From NCBI GenBank assembly GCA_902497095.1, contig CABVDD010000020.1:1-37708 (forward strand): DNA of 37,708 nt, read 5' to 3'. Position numbers and translations under genes: made by a program. Every line of letters starts with the position of its first letter. The first letter of the stretch is position 1. This document shows, one piece after another, positions 1 through 7,205 of this stretch. The notes beneath the pieces are model-generated. The model ran no database searches. It had not been told where the DNA came from and worked only from the letters and a program-made list of their open reading frames with translations. The DNA is from an uncultured Faecalicoccus sp. GTDB taxonomy: Bacteria; Bacillota_I; Bacilli_A; Erysipelotrichales; Erysipelotrichaceae.

Positions 1-54
1 ATTTCCACTTTTCTAAATTTCTTTCCAGGTGTGGAATTTACTTTTTCACTTCAC

Positions 55-72
55 GATATCCTTTCGGATATC
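55..72 (-). other. Small hairpin at the 3' end of the XRE-family regulator gene
   Basis: A perfect 7-bp inverted repeat (GATATCC, loop TTTC, GGATATC) overlaps the stop codon of the regulator gene. On the minus strand the loop reads GAAA, a stable tetraloop. No T-run follows, so it is not a classical intrinsic terminator; it may only protect the mRNA 3' end. Nothing else is recognisable in bases 1-54. Confidence 0.35.
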
Positions 73-1016
73 TAATGTGTAATGTATTTTGAAATGCTTT
101 TGCGAATTTGTTGGGCTTGCAGGTGTATTTTTCTATATTCATCCGAATATGGTTGAATTTTCTTTTCAGAAATATATGCATATTTTTTATCCCCATTTTC
201 AAAAGTAAATTGTAATCCTATATGGATGGCATAGATGGCCGCAAAACCTCGTGTCATAGGACTTATCAACATTTGTCTGGCAAAAGGATGATCAAAACCA
301 TCTTTTGCCTTTTCAAAAACGATGCTGCATTTTACAAGTTCCTTTAAAGAATATTCACCACATTGTCCTAAATAAATGGTAAAAGTTTGCTTCTCTTTGT
401 TGACGGTAACCGGACCAGAATCTAATTGATATTTGTTTATGATTCGATCGATTAAATGTTTGATCTTTTGTGCTTGATGATACGCTTGTATATGTTGGTC
501 TGTCTGGGTGCGTGTCGGATTTTTGTTGATATAAACTACTAATGGAGTATCATCTTTCATAGTAATTCTAAGACCTACATAAAATGGCTGTTCCAGAAAA
601 TTTGCGGCAATCATCCAATCAACACCTGTTACGACTTGATGTGTAAAAGGAGTTCCTTTTCCGCGAAACCGAGCTTTTTCATTAAGTATTTCACATTTCT
701 TGATATTTTTATAAGAATATGTTCCTTTAGAGCCATCTAATATGATAAATACTTTATCCTGGGTATCAAAGATAATGCTGTCAAAAATGATTCTTGATGA
801 TTTTTGTTTTAAAGAAAGATCTTTATAAATTATATCTTGAGAAGAAACATTGTAAAAGGAAGCATATTTTTCTATCATATCTAAATTTGGAAAAGATTTT
901 CCATTCTCATGGTTGGAAATAGTCTGGTGTGTCACAAAAAGTCGTTTTGCCAGTTCATCTTGTGAGATGTTCTTTCTATTTCGTAAGAATTTCAAATTTG
1001 ATGTTATATATGTCAT
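72..1016 (-). CDS. XRE-family transcriptional regulator with a tandem C-terminal domain repeat
   Basis: A 314-aa protein. Residues about 1-62 form an HTH_3/XRE DNA-binding domain (ISQDELAKRLFVTHQTISNHENG is its recognition core region). The rest is two copies of a domain of about 110 residues, roughly residues 75-195 and 205-312. Both have the pattern F-I-L-x-G...Y-S-x-K-x-x-x-K-C...F-x-x-x-x-x...Y-x-x-I...A-x-x-I-x-x-x-I. I do not recognise this domain. The start at 1016 is chosen because AGAGGTGG lies 7 nt upstream of the ATG and the HTH begins there. The frame stays open upstream, which would add 114 residues that do not belong (see the remnant at 1140-1436). Its ligand and targets are unknown. 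Confidence 0.8.
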   Translation of the reverse strand: MTYITSNLKFLRNRKNISQDELAKRLFVTHQTISNHENGKSFPNLDMIEKYASFYNVSSQDIIYKDLSLKQKSSRIIFDSIIFDTQDKVFIILDGSKGTYSYKNIKKCEILNEKARFRGKGTPFTHQVVTGVDWMIAANFLEQPFYVGLRITMKDDTPLVVYINKNPTRTQTDQHIQAYHQAQKIKHLIDRIINKYQLDSGPVTVNKEKQTFTIYLGQCGEYSLKELVKCSIVFEKAKDGFDHPFARQMLISPMTRGFAAIYAIHIGLQFTFENGDKKYAYISEKKIQPYSDEYRKIHLQAQQIRKSISKYITH

Positions 1017-1139
1017 ACATGCCACCTCTTTTCTAACTTCATAGTAAAACAGAGATTGCGTTTTGTCATGCAAAGAATGTTTGCAGAAGATGATTTTTTG
1101 AACTTTTAGTAGGACAAAATTAAAAAATGAGACAAACCC

Positions 1140-1436
1140 ATTTTTTATTTCATCAATACTTTTTTTCTGTTCTAAATTCTTACAGCTTTTAAGAAGTTGA
1201 TCATATTCTTTAGTGTATGGCTGCACAGGAAAATCTCTTACTACGATCATGATCGTAGTTTGATCTTTCGTTTTCAGTTCAACAAAAATCATAAGCTGGA
1301 TACTACCGATAGGTAAATAGCTGTCTACAGGAACATATTTTCTTTTTTCTTTCTGCATAATATCAGAAGATACTTCACAAGATGAGATTTCTTCAAAAAA
1401 ATATGTTGTTTCTTCATTTACGTAATTTAATTTTTT
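1140..1436 (-). pseudogene. Decayed C-terminal fragment of a second copy of the regulator's repeat domain
   Basis: The frame upstream of the XRE gene translates without a stop from 1436 down into the intact gene. It includes TTIMIVVRDFPVQPY, TKEYDQLLKSCKNLEQKKSI. That matches the end of the intact protein's second repeat (KKYAYISEKKIQPYSDEYRK, then A-Q-Q-I-R-K-S-I) and the end of its first repeat. No HTH and no convincing ribosome binding site precede it, and a stop (1437-1439) lies immediately upstream. The simplest reading is a head-to-tail duplicate that lost its 5' part. A short live ORF from the ATG at 1358 cannot be excluded. Confidence 0.6.
1240..1259. repeat. 20-bp perfect palindrome
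   Basis: ACTACGATCATGATCGTAGT is its own reverse complement over all 20 bases. It lies inside the decayed fragment, about 225 bp upstream of the intact XRE regulator's start codon. Its size and dyad symmetry suit an operator for a dimeric HTH protein, so autoregulation is possible. That is inference: no promoter was identified beside it. Confidence 0.5.
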
Positions 1437-1501
1437 TCAAAGTCGACAGCATTTATATTGATTTTAAATTCTAACGTTTTATCATAATATTCATCCTTTA
1501 T

Positions 1502-1524
1502 CTATGAAATATATCATTTCATAG
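1502..1524. repeat. Operator-like inverted repeat (9-bp arms, 5-bp spacer)
   Basis: The arms CTATGAAAT (1502-1510) and ATTTCATAG (1516-1524) are perfectly complementary around the spacer ATATC. No T-run follows on either strand, so it is not a terminator. It sits between the ROK kinase terminator and the decayed regulator fragment, in otherwise empty sequence (1440-1548). A protein-binding site is plausible but unproven. Confidence 0.4.
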
Positions 1525-1548
1525 GTCACAGAAAATCAAGAATGATAA

Positions 1549-1574
1549 AAAAGTCAACGCTTAGGTCGACTTTT
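1549..1574 (-). terminator. Intrinsic terminator of the ROK kinase gene
   Basis: The 10-bp arms AAAAGTCAAC and GTCGACTTTT (one pair a G-U in the minus-strand RNA) flank a 6-nt loop. On the minus strand the stem ends in a T-run. It begins directly after the kinase stop codon. Confidence 0.75.
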
Positions 1575-1575
1575 G

Positions 1576-2472
1576 TTATTCTATTTGTGATTTAGCAAGC
1601 ATTGCGGCACCAATCAATCCACTTTCTTCTAATGTTGCACTTGCCAATGTTGTCTTGCGCATGCCAGGGAATAAGTATTTACGCATTCTATCTTGCACGT
1701 CATCTAAGAAATCGGATCCTGATTTCATTACACCACCTTGAATCAAAATGCGTTCTGGATCACATACAAAGCATACATTCGCTAATAAAATTGCCAGATC
1801 TTCTTTAAAGCGTTCGATAACAGCTTTAGCTTTTTCATCACTTTTAGCAGCTTCAAATACTTCTCCAGCGTGAGCAAACTCTTTTTGGCAGGCTTTATTG
1901 GCTTCACGAACGATAGCTGGTCCAGATACCCAAGATTCAGCCGCTCCTGGATTTAATCCGTTGATTGGTTCTCTGGATGGATCAATGATCGCATTACCAA
2001 TTTCACCGCCATGACCATGAAAACCAGATAACACTTTACCATCAAGTATCATCGCACCGGCTACCCCGGTTGAAATTGTTAAATAATATAAATTCTTTTT
2101 TCCTTTTCCTTCTCCTAACAAGGCTTCGGCTAAACCAGCTACCTTTACATCATTTGCCATAAAAGTTGGTTTTTTAAAATAGTTTCGAATACGATCGGCA
2201 ATTGGGTATCCTACTAAATCTGGTAAATTGTTAGAAATGATAATTTTTCCATTTACTGTATCGGTAGGGCCAGGAATACCTAAACCAATACCGCTGGCGC
2301 TTTCATAATTATCTAAAGAAGAAATCAAAGTTTCCATTTTTTTCATGATATGCTCTTTGCCTAATTGTGCTTCTGTCTTATCTTTTTTTACATCTAAGAT
2401 TTTTCCATCTTCAGATACTAAAGCAGCACGAATATTGGTTCCGCCTAAATCGACCGCAATAAAAGTTTTCAT
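1576..2472 (-). CDS. ROK-family sugar kinase without the usual zinc-binding cysteines
   Basis: A 298-aa ROK (repressor, ORF, kinase) protein with no DNA-binding N-terminus, hence a cytoplasmic sugar or amino-sugar kinase using ATP. Visible motifs are the phosphate-binding DLGGTNIRAAL at residues 8-18, the catalytic aspartate D108 in ANDVKVAG, and GHGGEIGN with E157. The C-terminal half has the ROK LIQGGVM segment. Most ROK kinases carry a CxCGxxGCxE zinc motif after the GH(x)xxG element; here that stretch reads PINGLNPGAAESW with no cysteines. It is preceded by AGAGGTAATATCAT and transcribed alone. The substrate (glucose, fructose, ManNAc, GlcNAc or other) cannot be read from sequence. A role with the galactosyl-HexNAc locus downstream is possible because that locus lacks a HexNAc kinase. 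Confidence 0.85.
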   Translation of the reverse strand: MKTFIAVDLGGTNIRAALVSEDGKILDVKKDKTEAQLGKEHIMKKMETLISSLDNYESASGIGLGIPGPTDTVNGKIIISNNLPDLVGYPIADRIRNYFKKPTFMANDVKVAGLAEALLGEGKGKKNLYYLTISTGVAGAMILDGKVLSGFHGHGGEIGNAIIDPSREPINGLNPGAAESWVSGPAIVREANKACQKEFAHAGEVFEAAKSDEKAKAVIERFKEDLAILLANVCFVCDPERILIQGGVMKSGSDFLDDVQDRMRKYLFPGMRKTTLASATLEESGLIGAAMLAKSQIE

Positions 2473-2646
2473 ATGATATTACCTCTCACTTCTGTTCTTT
2501 CATTATAAAACAAAATAAATATTAGAGAATAGGGAAGAACAATCCTTCTAAAGAAATAGACAATATGTTCTAAAAATTTTAAAGAGGGATAGTGTAAAAT
2601 AATAAAGGATAAGAATGGTTATGACTCTTATAAAGGAGAGGGTTTT

Positions 2647-3432
2647 ATGTATATATTGTTTTTTTTGATTAGTTTTCTAGCTTCGATCATTGGTGCTATT
2701 TGTGGTATTGGCGGTGGAATTATTATCAAACCAGTCATGGATGCTTTTGGTGTTTTAGATGTATCTGTGATCAATTTTCTTTCTGGATGTACGGTTTTAT
2801 CAATGACTACATATTCAGTTTGTAAAAGTTTTGTTGCCAAAGATTCAACGGTCGATATGAAAACTGGAACACCTTTGGCCATTGGTGCCGCTATAGGTGG
2901 CTTGATTGGAAAAGAATTATTTAGTATTGTATCTTCTTTATTTGAATCACCAAATACAGCAGGTGCGGTTCAAGCTTTTGTTTTACTTTTGATCACGCTT
3001 GGGACATTGATTTATACGATTCAAAAAGATAAGATCAAAACTTACAAGGTAACAAATCTTCTGGCATGTATTTTCATTGGATTGCTCTTAGGTTGTTTTT
3101 CATCCTTTTTGGGTATTGGCGGCGGTCCAATCAATTTGGTTGTCTTATATTTCTTCTTTACAATGAAGACTAAAGAAGCCGCACAGAATTCACTATATAT
3201 TATTTTGTTTTCACAAGGTGCCAGTTTGATCAGTAATCTTATCAGTGGAGTGAGTCCAATTGATTTAACGTTGCTTATTGGTATGATTTTCTGTGGTATA
3301 CTAGGTGGAATTTTTGGCCGAAAGATCAATAAAAAGATCGTTGATTCAACTGTTGATAAGCTTTTTATTGGTTTGATGATCGTTATCATCTGTATTAATA
3401 TTTATAATATTTTCCATTACAGTGTAATGTAG
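2647..3432 (+). CDS. TSUP (TauE/SafE) family membrane permease
   Basis: A 261-aa very hydrophobic protein with about eight predicted membrane segments arranged as two related halves. Each half opens with the family's glycine-rich signature: GAICGIGGGIIIKPVMDAFG near residue 16 and FLGIGGGPINLVVLYFFF near residue 155. TSUP proteins move small anions such as sulfite, sulfoacetate or organosulfonates across the cytoplasmic membrane; the actual substrate here is unknown. The ribosome binding site GGAGAGGG lies 6 nt before the ATG. Only 11 nt separate it from the AlkD-like gene, so the two are probably co-transcribed. A link to sulfate released by the sulfatase 2 kb away is conceivable but unsupported. 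Confidence 0.85.
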   Translation: MYILFFLISFLASIIGAICGIGGGIIIKPVMDAFGVLDVSVINFLSGCTVLSMTTYSVCKSFVAKDSTVDMKTGTPLAIGAAIGGLIGKELFSIVSSLFESPNTAGAVQAFVLLLITLGTLIYTIQKDKIKTYKVTNLLACIFIGLLLGCFSSFLGIGGGPINLVVLYFFFTMKTKEAAQNSLYIILFSQGASLISNLISGVSPIDLTLLIGMIFCGILGGIFGRKINKKIVDSTVDKLFIGLMIVIICINIYNIFHYSVM

Positions 3433-3443
3433 AAAGCAATTTT

Positions 3444-4124
3444 ATGCCGTCTTATTATTTCATCCTTAAAGAGCTTATGGAAAATTCTGGCGATTCTATA
3501 CAAGCAGATAAAATGTCTGCTTATATGAAAAATCAATTTATCTTTTATGGAATACCTTCATCACAACGCAAAAATCTATACAAAGATTTTTTAAAGCTGG
3601 AAAAGAAACGACATACAATTAACTGGAATTTATTAGACGAATGTTTTTATGATGAACATAGAGAATTTCAATATTTCGTATGTGATTATTTATCAACCTT
3701 ATCATCATATCTTACTTTTGAAGATTTAAATAAGATCAAAATTTTCATTCAAAAAGGGAATTGGTGGGATATAACAGATGCACTGGATACTGTTATTGGA
3801 GATATCGGTTTAAGAGATATAAGAATCAAACAAGTAATGATAGAATGGTCTAAATCAGATAATATTTGGTTAAAACATACGAGTATAGATCATCAACTTT
3901 TGTATAAGGACAAAACTGATACAGAAGTTTTATCCATTATTCTTTTAAATTGTATAGGATCAAAGGAATTCTTTATAAATAAAGCGATGGGTTGGGCATT
4001 AAGACAATATTCTAAAACCGATCCAGAATGGGTAATATCTTTCCTTGATCAATATAAAGAAAAACTTTCTTCATTAACTATGAAAGAAGCATCTAAATAT
4101 ATAACAAAGAAAAGGGACGTCTGA
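3444..4124 (+). CDS. AlkD-like DNA alkylation repair glycosylase
   Basis: A 226-aa all-helical HEAT-repeat protein that resembles Bacillus AlkD along its full length. AlkD excises N3- and N7-alkylpurines without flipping the base. Residues aligning with AlkD's functional W109, D113 and W187 appear as W108 and D112 (WWDITDALD) and W184 (KAMGWALRQY). The N-terminus (KMSAYMKNQF) also matches the family, which supports the ATG at 3444 even though its ribosome binding site (AGAAAG) is weak. It lies 11 nt behind the TSUP permease gene, and its stop codon is inside the following terminator hairpin. Confidence 0.88.
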   Translation: MPSYYFILKELMENSGDSIQADKMSAYMKNQFIFYGIPSSQRKNLYKDFLKLEKKRHTINWNLLDECFYDEHREFQYFVCDYLSTLSSYLTFEDLNKIKIFIQKGNWWDITDALDTVIGDIGLRDIRIKQVMIEWSKSDNIWLKHTSIDHQLLYKDKTDTEVLSIILLNCIGSKEFFINKAMGWALRQYSKTDPEWVISFLDQYKEKLSSLTMKEASKYITKKRDV

Positions 4125-4144
4125 TGAATTTCAAACGTCCTTTT
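4111..4144. terminator. Bidirectional terminator between alkD-like gene and thiolase 1
   Basis: GGACGT (4115-4120) and ACGTCC (4135-4140) form a stem flanked by A-runs on the left and T-runs on the right, with an extra inner TGA/TCA pairing. It overlaps the stop codon of the plus-strand gene and lies just past the end of the convergent thiolase gene, so it can serve both. Confidence 0.75.
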
Positions 4145-4166
4145 ATTATATATAAAGTTGTAAGTG

Positions 4167-5351
4167 TTAGTCGCGTTCAACGATAGTGGCACATCCCATA
4201 CCGCCACCGATACATAAAGTTGCAAGACCTTTTTTAGCATCTTGTTTTTGCATTTCATGTAACAGAGTGACTAAGATACGGCATCCACTGGCACCAACTG
4301 GGTGACCTAATGCGATAGCTCCACCGTTTACGTTAACTTTGCTCATGTCGAAGTTAAGATCTTTGGCAACAGCAACAGATTGTGCTGCAAAGGCTTCGTT
4401 AGCTTCAATTAAATCCATATCATCAACGCTTAATCCTGTACGTTCCATGACTTTTCTAGTGGCTGCAACTGGTCCGATTCCCATAATTTTTGGATCTACA
4501 CCAGCTAATGCACCATCTACCCATGTAGCCATTGGTTTTACACCTAATTCTTTAGCTTTTTCTTCGCTCATAACTACGATAGCAGCAGCTCCATCGTTGA
4601 TTCCAGAAGCGTTTCCGGCAGTTACTAATCCACCATCTTTTCCAGAGCAGCAACGTAATTTAGCTAAAGTTTCAACAGTAGTACCAGCACGAGGTCCTTC
4701 GTCCTTTTTGAATTCTACGATTTCTTTTTTCACTTTTACAGGAACTGGTACGATTTCATCATCGAATTTACCTTCTGCTTGTGCTTTTTCACATTTTTGT
4801 TGAGAGTTAGCAGCAAATTCATCTAATTCTTCTCGAGTCAATCCCCATTGATCACAAATGTTTTCAGCAGTGATCATCATATGATAGTGATTGAATGCAT
4901 CTGTTAGAGCATCGTTGATCATAGTATCTACTAAAACACCGTTATTCATACGATATCCAAAACGAGCTTTGTTTAGGGCAAATGGTGCCATAGACATGTT
5001 TTCCATACCACCTGCTACTACAATATCAGCTTGTCCAGCTTTGATCATAGCTGCAGCCTGGTTAACGCTGTTTAAGCCAGAACCACAAACAACGTTTAAA
5101 GTAACTGCAGGAACTTCTACAGGAAGACCTGCTTTAATAGATGCCTGACGAGCAACGTTTTGTCCTAAACCAGCCTGAATAACACAACCCATTAGAACTT
5201 CATCAACTTGTTCAGGTTTAACACCGGCACGGTTTAATGCTTCTTTGATTACGATAGCGCCTAAATCGGCAGCTGGCGTATTGCTTAAAGCACCACCCAT
5301 TTTACCGATTGCGGTACGACATGCACCGGCTAATACGATTTTCTTTGACAT
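4167..5351 (-). CDS. thlA: Acetyl-CoA C-acetyltransferase (thiolase 1)
   Basis: A 394-aa cytoplasmic degradative/biosynthetic-type thiolase. It condenses two acetyl-CoA to acetoacetyl-CoA, the first step of clostridial butyrate synthesis (the reaction is reversible). The catalytic nucleophile C89 is in NVVCGSGLNS, H350 in GGAIALGHPVGASG and the second cysteine C380 in CIGGGMGCATIV. The length is normal. GGAGG lies 9 nt upstream of the ATG. It stands alone, 14 kb from the rest of the butyrate genes, but shares an upstream motif with them (5431-5451). A second thiolase (17750-18955) is about as long but diverged, with an insertion of about 9 residues before the NVNGGAIALGHP motif; which one feeds butyrate synthesis cannot be decided here. 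Confidence 0.95.
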   Translation of the reverse strand: MSKKIVLAGACRTAIGKMGGALSNTPAADLGAIVIKEALNRAGVKPEQVDEVLMGCVIQAGLGQNVARQASIKAGLPVEVPAVTLNVVCGSGLNSVNQAAAMIKAGQADIVVAGGMENMSMAPFALNKARFGYRMNNGVLVDTMINDALTDAFNHYHMMITAENICDQWGLTREELDEFAANSQQKCEKAQAEGKFDDEIVPVPVKVKKEIVEFKKDEGPRAGTTVETLAKLRCCSGKDGGLVTAGNASGINDGAAAIVVMSEEKAKELGVKPMATWVDGALAGVDPKIMGIGPVAATRKVMERTGLSVDDMDLIEANEAFAAQSVAVAKDLNFDMSKVNVNGGAIALGHPVGASGCRILVTLLHEMQKQDAKKGLATLCIGGGMGCATIVERD

Positions 5352-5430
5352 TTTTGAATTCCTCCATTGTTAAAGATATTTCTATCTTACCAAGGACACT
5401 GTATCACAGCTTTCTTTTAAAATCAATGAA

Positions 5431-5451
5431 CAAATTAATTTTTTCACAAGT
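5431..5451 (-). promoter_or_regulatory. Upstream motif of thiolase 1 shared with the thl2/bcd control region (Rex-like half-site)
   Basis: On the minus strand this reads ACTTGTGAAAAAATTAAT followed by TTG, 80-100 bp before the thiolase 1 start. The same 21 bases with two differences occur at 19034-19054 between thiolase 2 and bcd. It contains TTGTGAA, a perfect half of the known Rex redox-repressor operator TTGTGAAnnnnTTCACAA, but the second half is poor. Regulation by Rex is inference. I could not place a clear -35/-10 pair for thiolase 1. The rest of 5352-5540 is AT-rich without other signals. Confidence 0.4.
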
Positions 5452-5540
5452 TAAAATATGTATATTCCTAACAAACAAAACAACTCGTTTCGTAATATAA
5501 AATTTTGTTTTTATTATTTATGTATTTTAAATTTCAATAA

Positions 5541-5570
5541 AAAAGACAAACTTTTAAAAAGCTTGCCTTT
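5541..5570 (-). terminator. Terminator of the sulfatase gene
   Basis: The minus-strand RNA can form a 10-bp stem AAAGGCAAGC / GTTTGTCTTT with two G-U pairs and a loop of about 9-10 nt, followed by a T-run. It lies 3 nt past the sulfatase stop codon. Confidence 0.6.
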
Positions 5571-5573
5571 GAC

Positions 5574-7025
5574 TTATTTACGATGGGGAATCATATTGAC
5601 TGCTTCTTGACCCACGATCAATTGAGTACCATCACTATAACCTTCTGGACGATCTTTTAATTCCTGAATCAATGTTTTTCTTAATTGATCTATGATGGAT
5701 TGATATGATGAATCATTTATCGCATCATGCGTTTCCATTGGATCGTTTTTTAAATCAAAAAATTGTTCTTTACCAGTTTGGCTGTACCAAATATATTTAT
5801 AATTTTCTGTGACAATATAGTGATTAGAAAAATCGGAATGGAAACTGTGTTCACCATGTAAATACTCTCTTGTTTTTGCATCTTTGCCTTCTAATAAAGG
5901 TTTTAAAGAAATTCCGTCAACTGTATCTGGTATGTCTAAATTACATAAATCTAATAATGTAGGCATGATATCTCTTAATTCAACAACATTCTGTAGCCGT
6001 CCTATTTGTGTTGTAGTTACATTTTTGCCTATACGAATCAAGAAAGGAATATGAATACTTCCTTGATAAGGGAAAACTTTACGCCATAGTCCATGATCAA
6101 AAAGCATTTCACCATGATCACTTACAAAGCATATGATCGTATCTTCTAAAATGCCATCTTCTTGCAGAGACAACAAAACTCGTCCAATTTGATGATCCAC
6201 ATGAGTAATAGATCCATAATAACCAGCCATTGCATCGTGTTGTAGACTAGCATCATCGGTTCCATAAATCGAATCATATTGAAATTTGTGTCTTTTTGTA
6301 TTTTCATTTTCATCCCAATCGCCTTGTGCTGGTTTTCGTAATTCTTTATTTTTATACATATCGTAATATGTCTGAGGCGGATCTAATGGTTGGTGTGGGC
6401 GAACAAAAGAGGACATTAAAAAGAAAGGTTTTGTTCGATCTCTTGTTTGTATAAAACGTATGCTTTGATCGGCTACCCAATTGGTTGGATGTAGCCTTTC
6501 TTCATAAATCCATGGATGCGTGATCCAGGAATTACATTCAGGTCCGCTGGACGTTACATCACTAAAGCGATTGGTTTGATTTTGAAGGTCAAACAAATAA
6601 TCATCGTGTACGCTTTGATGCATCCAATAAGGTGCATTATTATTTCTATAGCAAGCCAAATAACCATCATGAAGCTTTAAATTTTGAAAGCCGCAGGAAA
6701 GTCTAGGTGGATGTACATGCATTTTACCAATGCATTGAGTCTGATAGTTGGCATTGGAAAATTCTTCGGCCATATAATGTGTATAGTCCCAGTCTACATT
6801 ATCTTGATAGCCGACACGACCATGTCCTGTTTGGCTTCTTCCAGTCAAAAGGGCAGCTCTTGCGGGAATACAACTTGGTGTAGCACTATATGCATTTTCA
6901 AATACAACACCTTGATTTCCTATAGAATCTAAAAATGGTGTTTTGACATCTGGATGGTCTTCAATAGAAAGACAATCGCCGCGAAACTGATCACACATAA
7001 ATAAAACAATATTGGGTTGGCTCAT
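5574..7025 (-). CDS. Type I sulfatase, cytoplasmic, needing formylglycine maturation
   Basis: A 483-aa alkaline-phosphatase-superfamily sulfatase that hydrolyses a sulfate ester on a carbohydrate. The activation motif CxPxR is C52-I-P-A-R in ATPSCIPARAALLTGR; C52 is the residue converted to formylglycine. The N-terminal metal site is MCDQFRGDC, and the second metal segment is FVSDHGEMLFDHG. There is no signal peptide or lipobox, so it should act inside the cell on an imported substrate. The serine-free CxPxR form requires an oxygen-independent radical SAM maturase in anaerobes, and one is encoded at 15401-16507. It is divergent from the sugar ABC operon with 180 bp between them. The exact target (for example 6-O-sulfated HexNAc or galactose) is not determinable. 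AGGAG lies 7 nt before the ATG. Confidence 0.9.
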   Translation of the reverse strand: MSQPNIVLFMCDQFRGDCLSIEDHPDVKTPFLDSIGNQGVVFENAYSATPSCIPARAALLTGRSQTGHGRVGYQDNVDWDYTHYMAEEFSNANYQTQCIGKMHVHPPRLSCGFQNLKLHDGYLACYRNNNAPYWMHQSVHDDYLFDLQNQTNRFSDVTSSGPECNSWITHPWIYEERLHPTNWVADQSIRFIQTRDRTKPFFLMSSFVRPHQPLDPPQTYYDMYKNKELRKPAQGDWDENENTKRHKFQYDSIYGTDDASLQHDAMAGYYGSITHVDHQIGRVLLSLQEDGILEDTIICFVSDHGEMLFDHGLWRKVFPYQGSIHIPFLIRIGKNVTTTQIGRLQNVVELRDIMPTLLDLCNLDIPDTVDGISLKPLLEGKDAKTREYLHGEHSFHSDFSNHYIVTENYKYIWYSQTGKEQFFDLKNDPMETHDAINDSSYQSIIDQLRKTLIQELKDRPEGYSDGTQLIVGQEAVNMIPHRK

Positions 7026-7071
7026 ATAGTTAATCTCCTTTTATGAAAAAAGTGTAGCATATAATTATGTG

Positions 7072-7087
7072 AAAATTTCGAAATTTT
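7072..7087. promoter_or_regulatory. 16-bp perfect palindrome between sulfatase and ABC operon
   Basis: AAAATTTCGAAATTTT is perfectly self-complementary and lies 46 bp upstream of the sulfatase start and 118 bp upstream of the binding-protein gene. Its position between divergent genes suits a local operator. No regulator gene sits in the locus, and I do not recognise the family of the site. Confidence 0.45.
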
Positions 7088-7142
7088 GAGGAAGTATTAA
7101 CAAAAAGCAATATATATAAAATCGAAAACAAGAATCACATAG

Positions 7143-7168
7143 AAAAAGCGCTTACATTTTTGTATACT
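7143..7168 (+). promoter_or_regulatory. cre-like site and -10 box of the sugar ABC operon
   Basis: AAAAAGCGCTTACA (7143-7156) matches 12 of 14 positions of the CcpA operator consensus TGWNANCGNTNWCA, including the CG core. TATACT at 7163-7168 is a good -10 box; a -35 about 17 bp upstream (TAGAAA) is weak. The cre overlaps the promoter, the arrangement expected for repression by CcpA when a preferred sugar is present. The first gene starts 37 nt downstream with AAAGGAGG before its ATG. Confidence 0.65.
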
Positions 7169-7205
7169 TTAAGTAGTTAAAAGCTATGTTCAAAGGAGGA
7201 TTATA

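Noticed and set aside
2628..3389. Minus-strand frames of 84 and 115 codons opposite the TSUP permease
   Set aside because: Shadows of the permease; the plus-strand protein has clear family motifs and a good ribosome binding site.
4339..5148. Plus-strand open frames of 154 and 85 codons opposite thiolase 1
   Set aside because: They are mirror frames of a well-supported thiolase gene with no ribosome binding site and no family resemblance.
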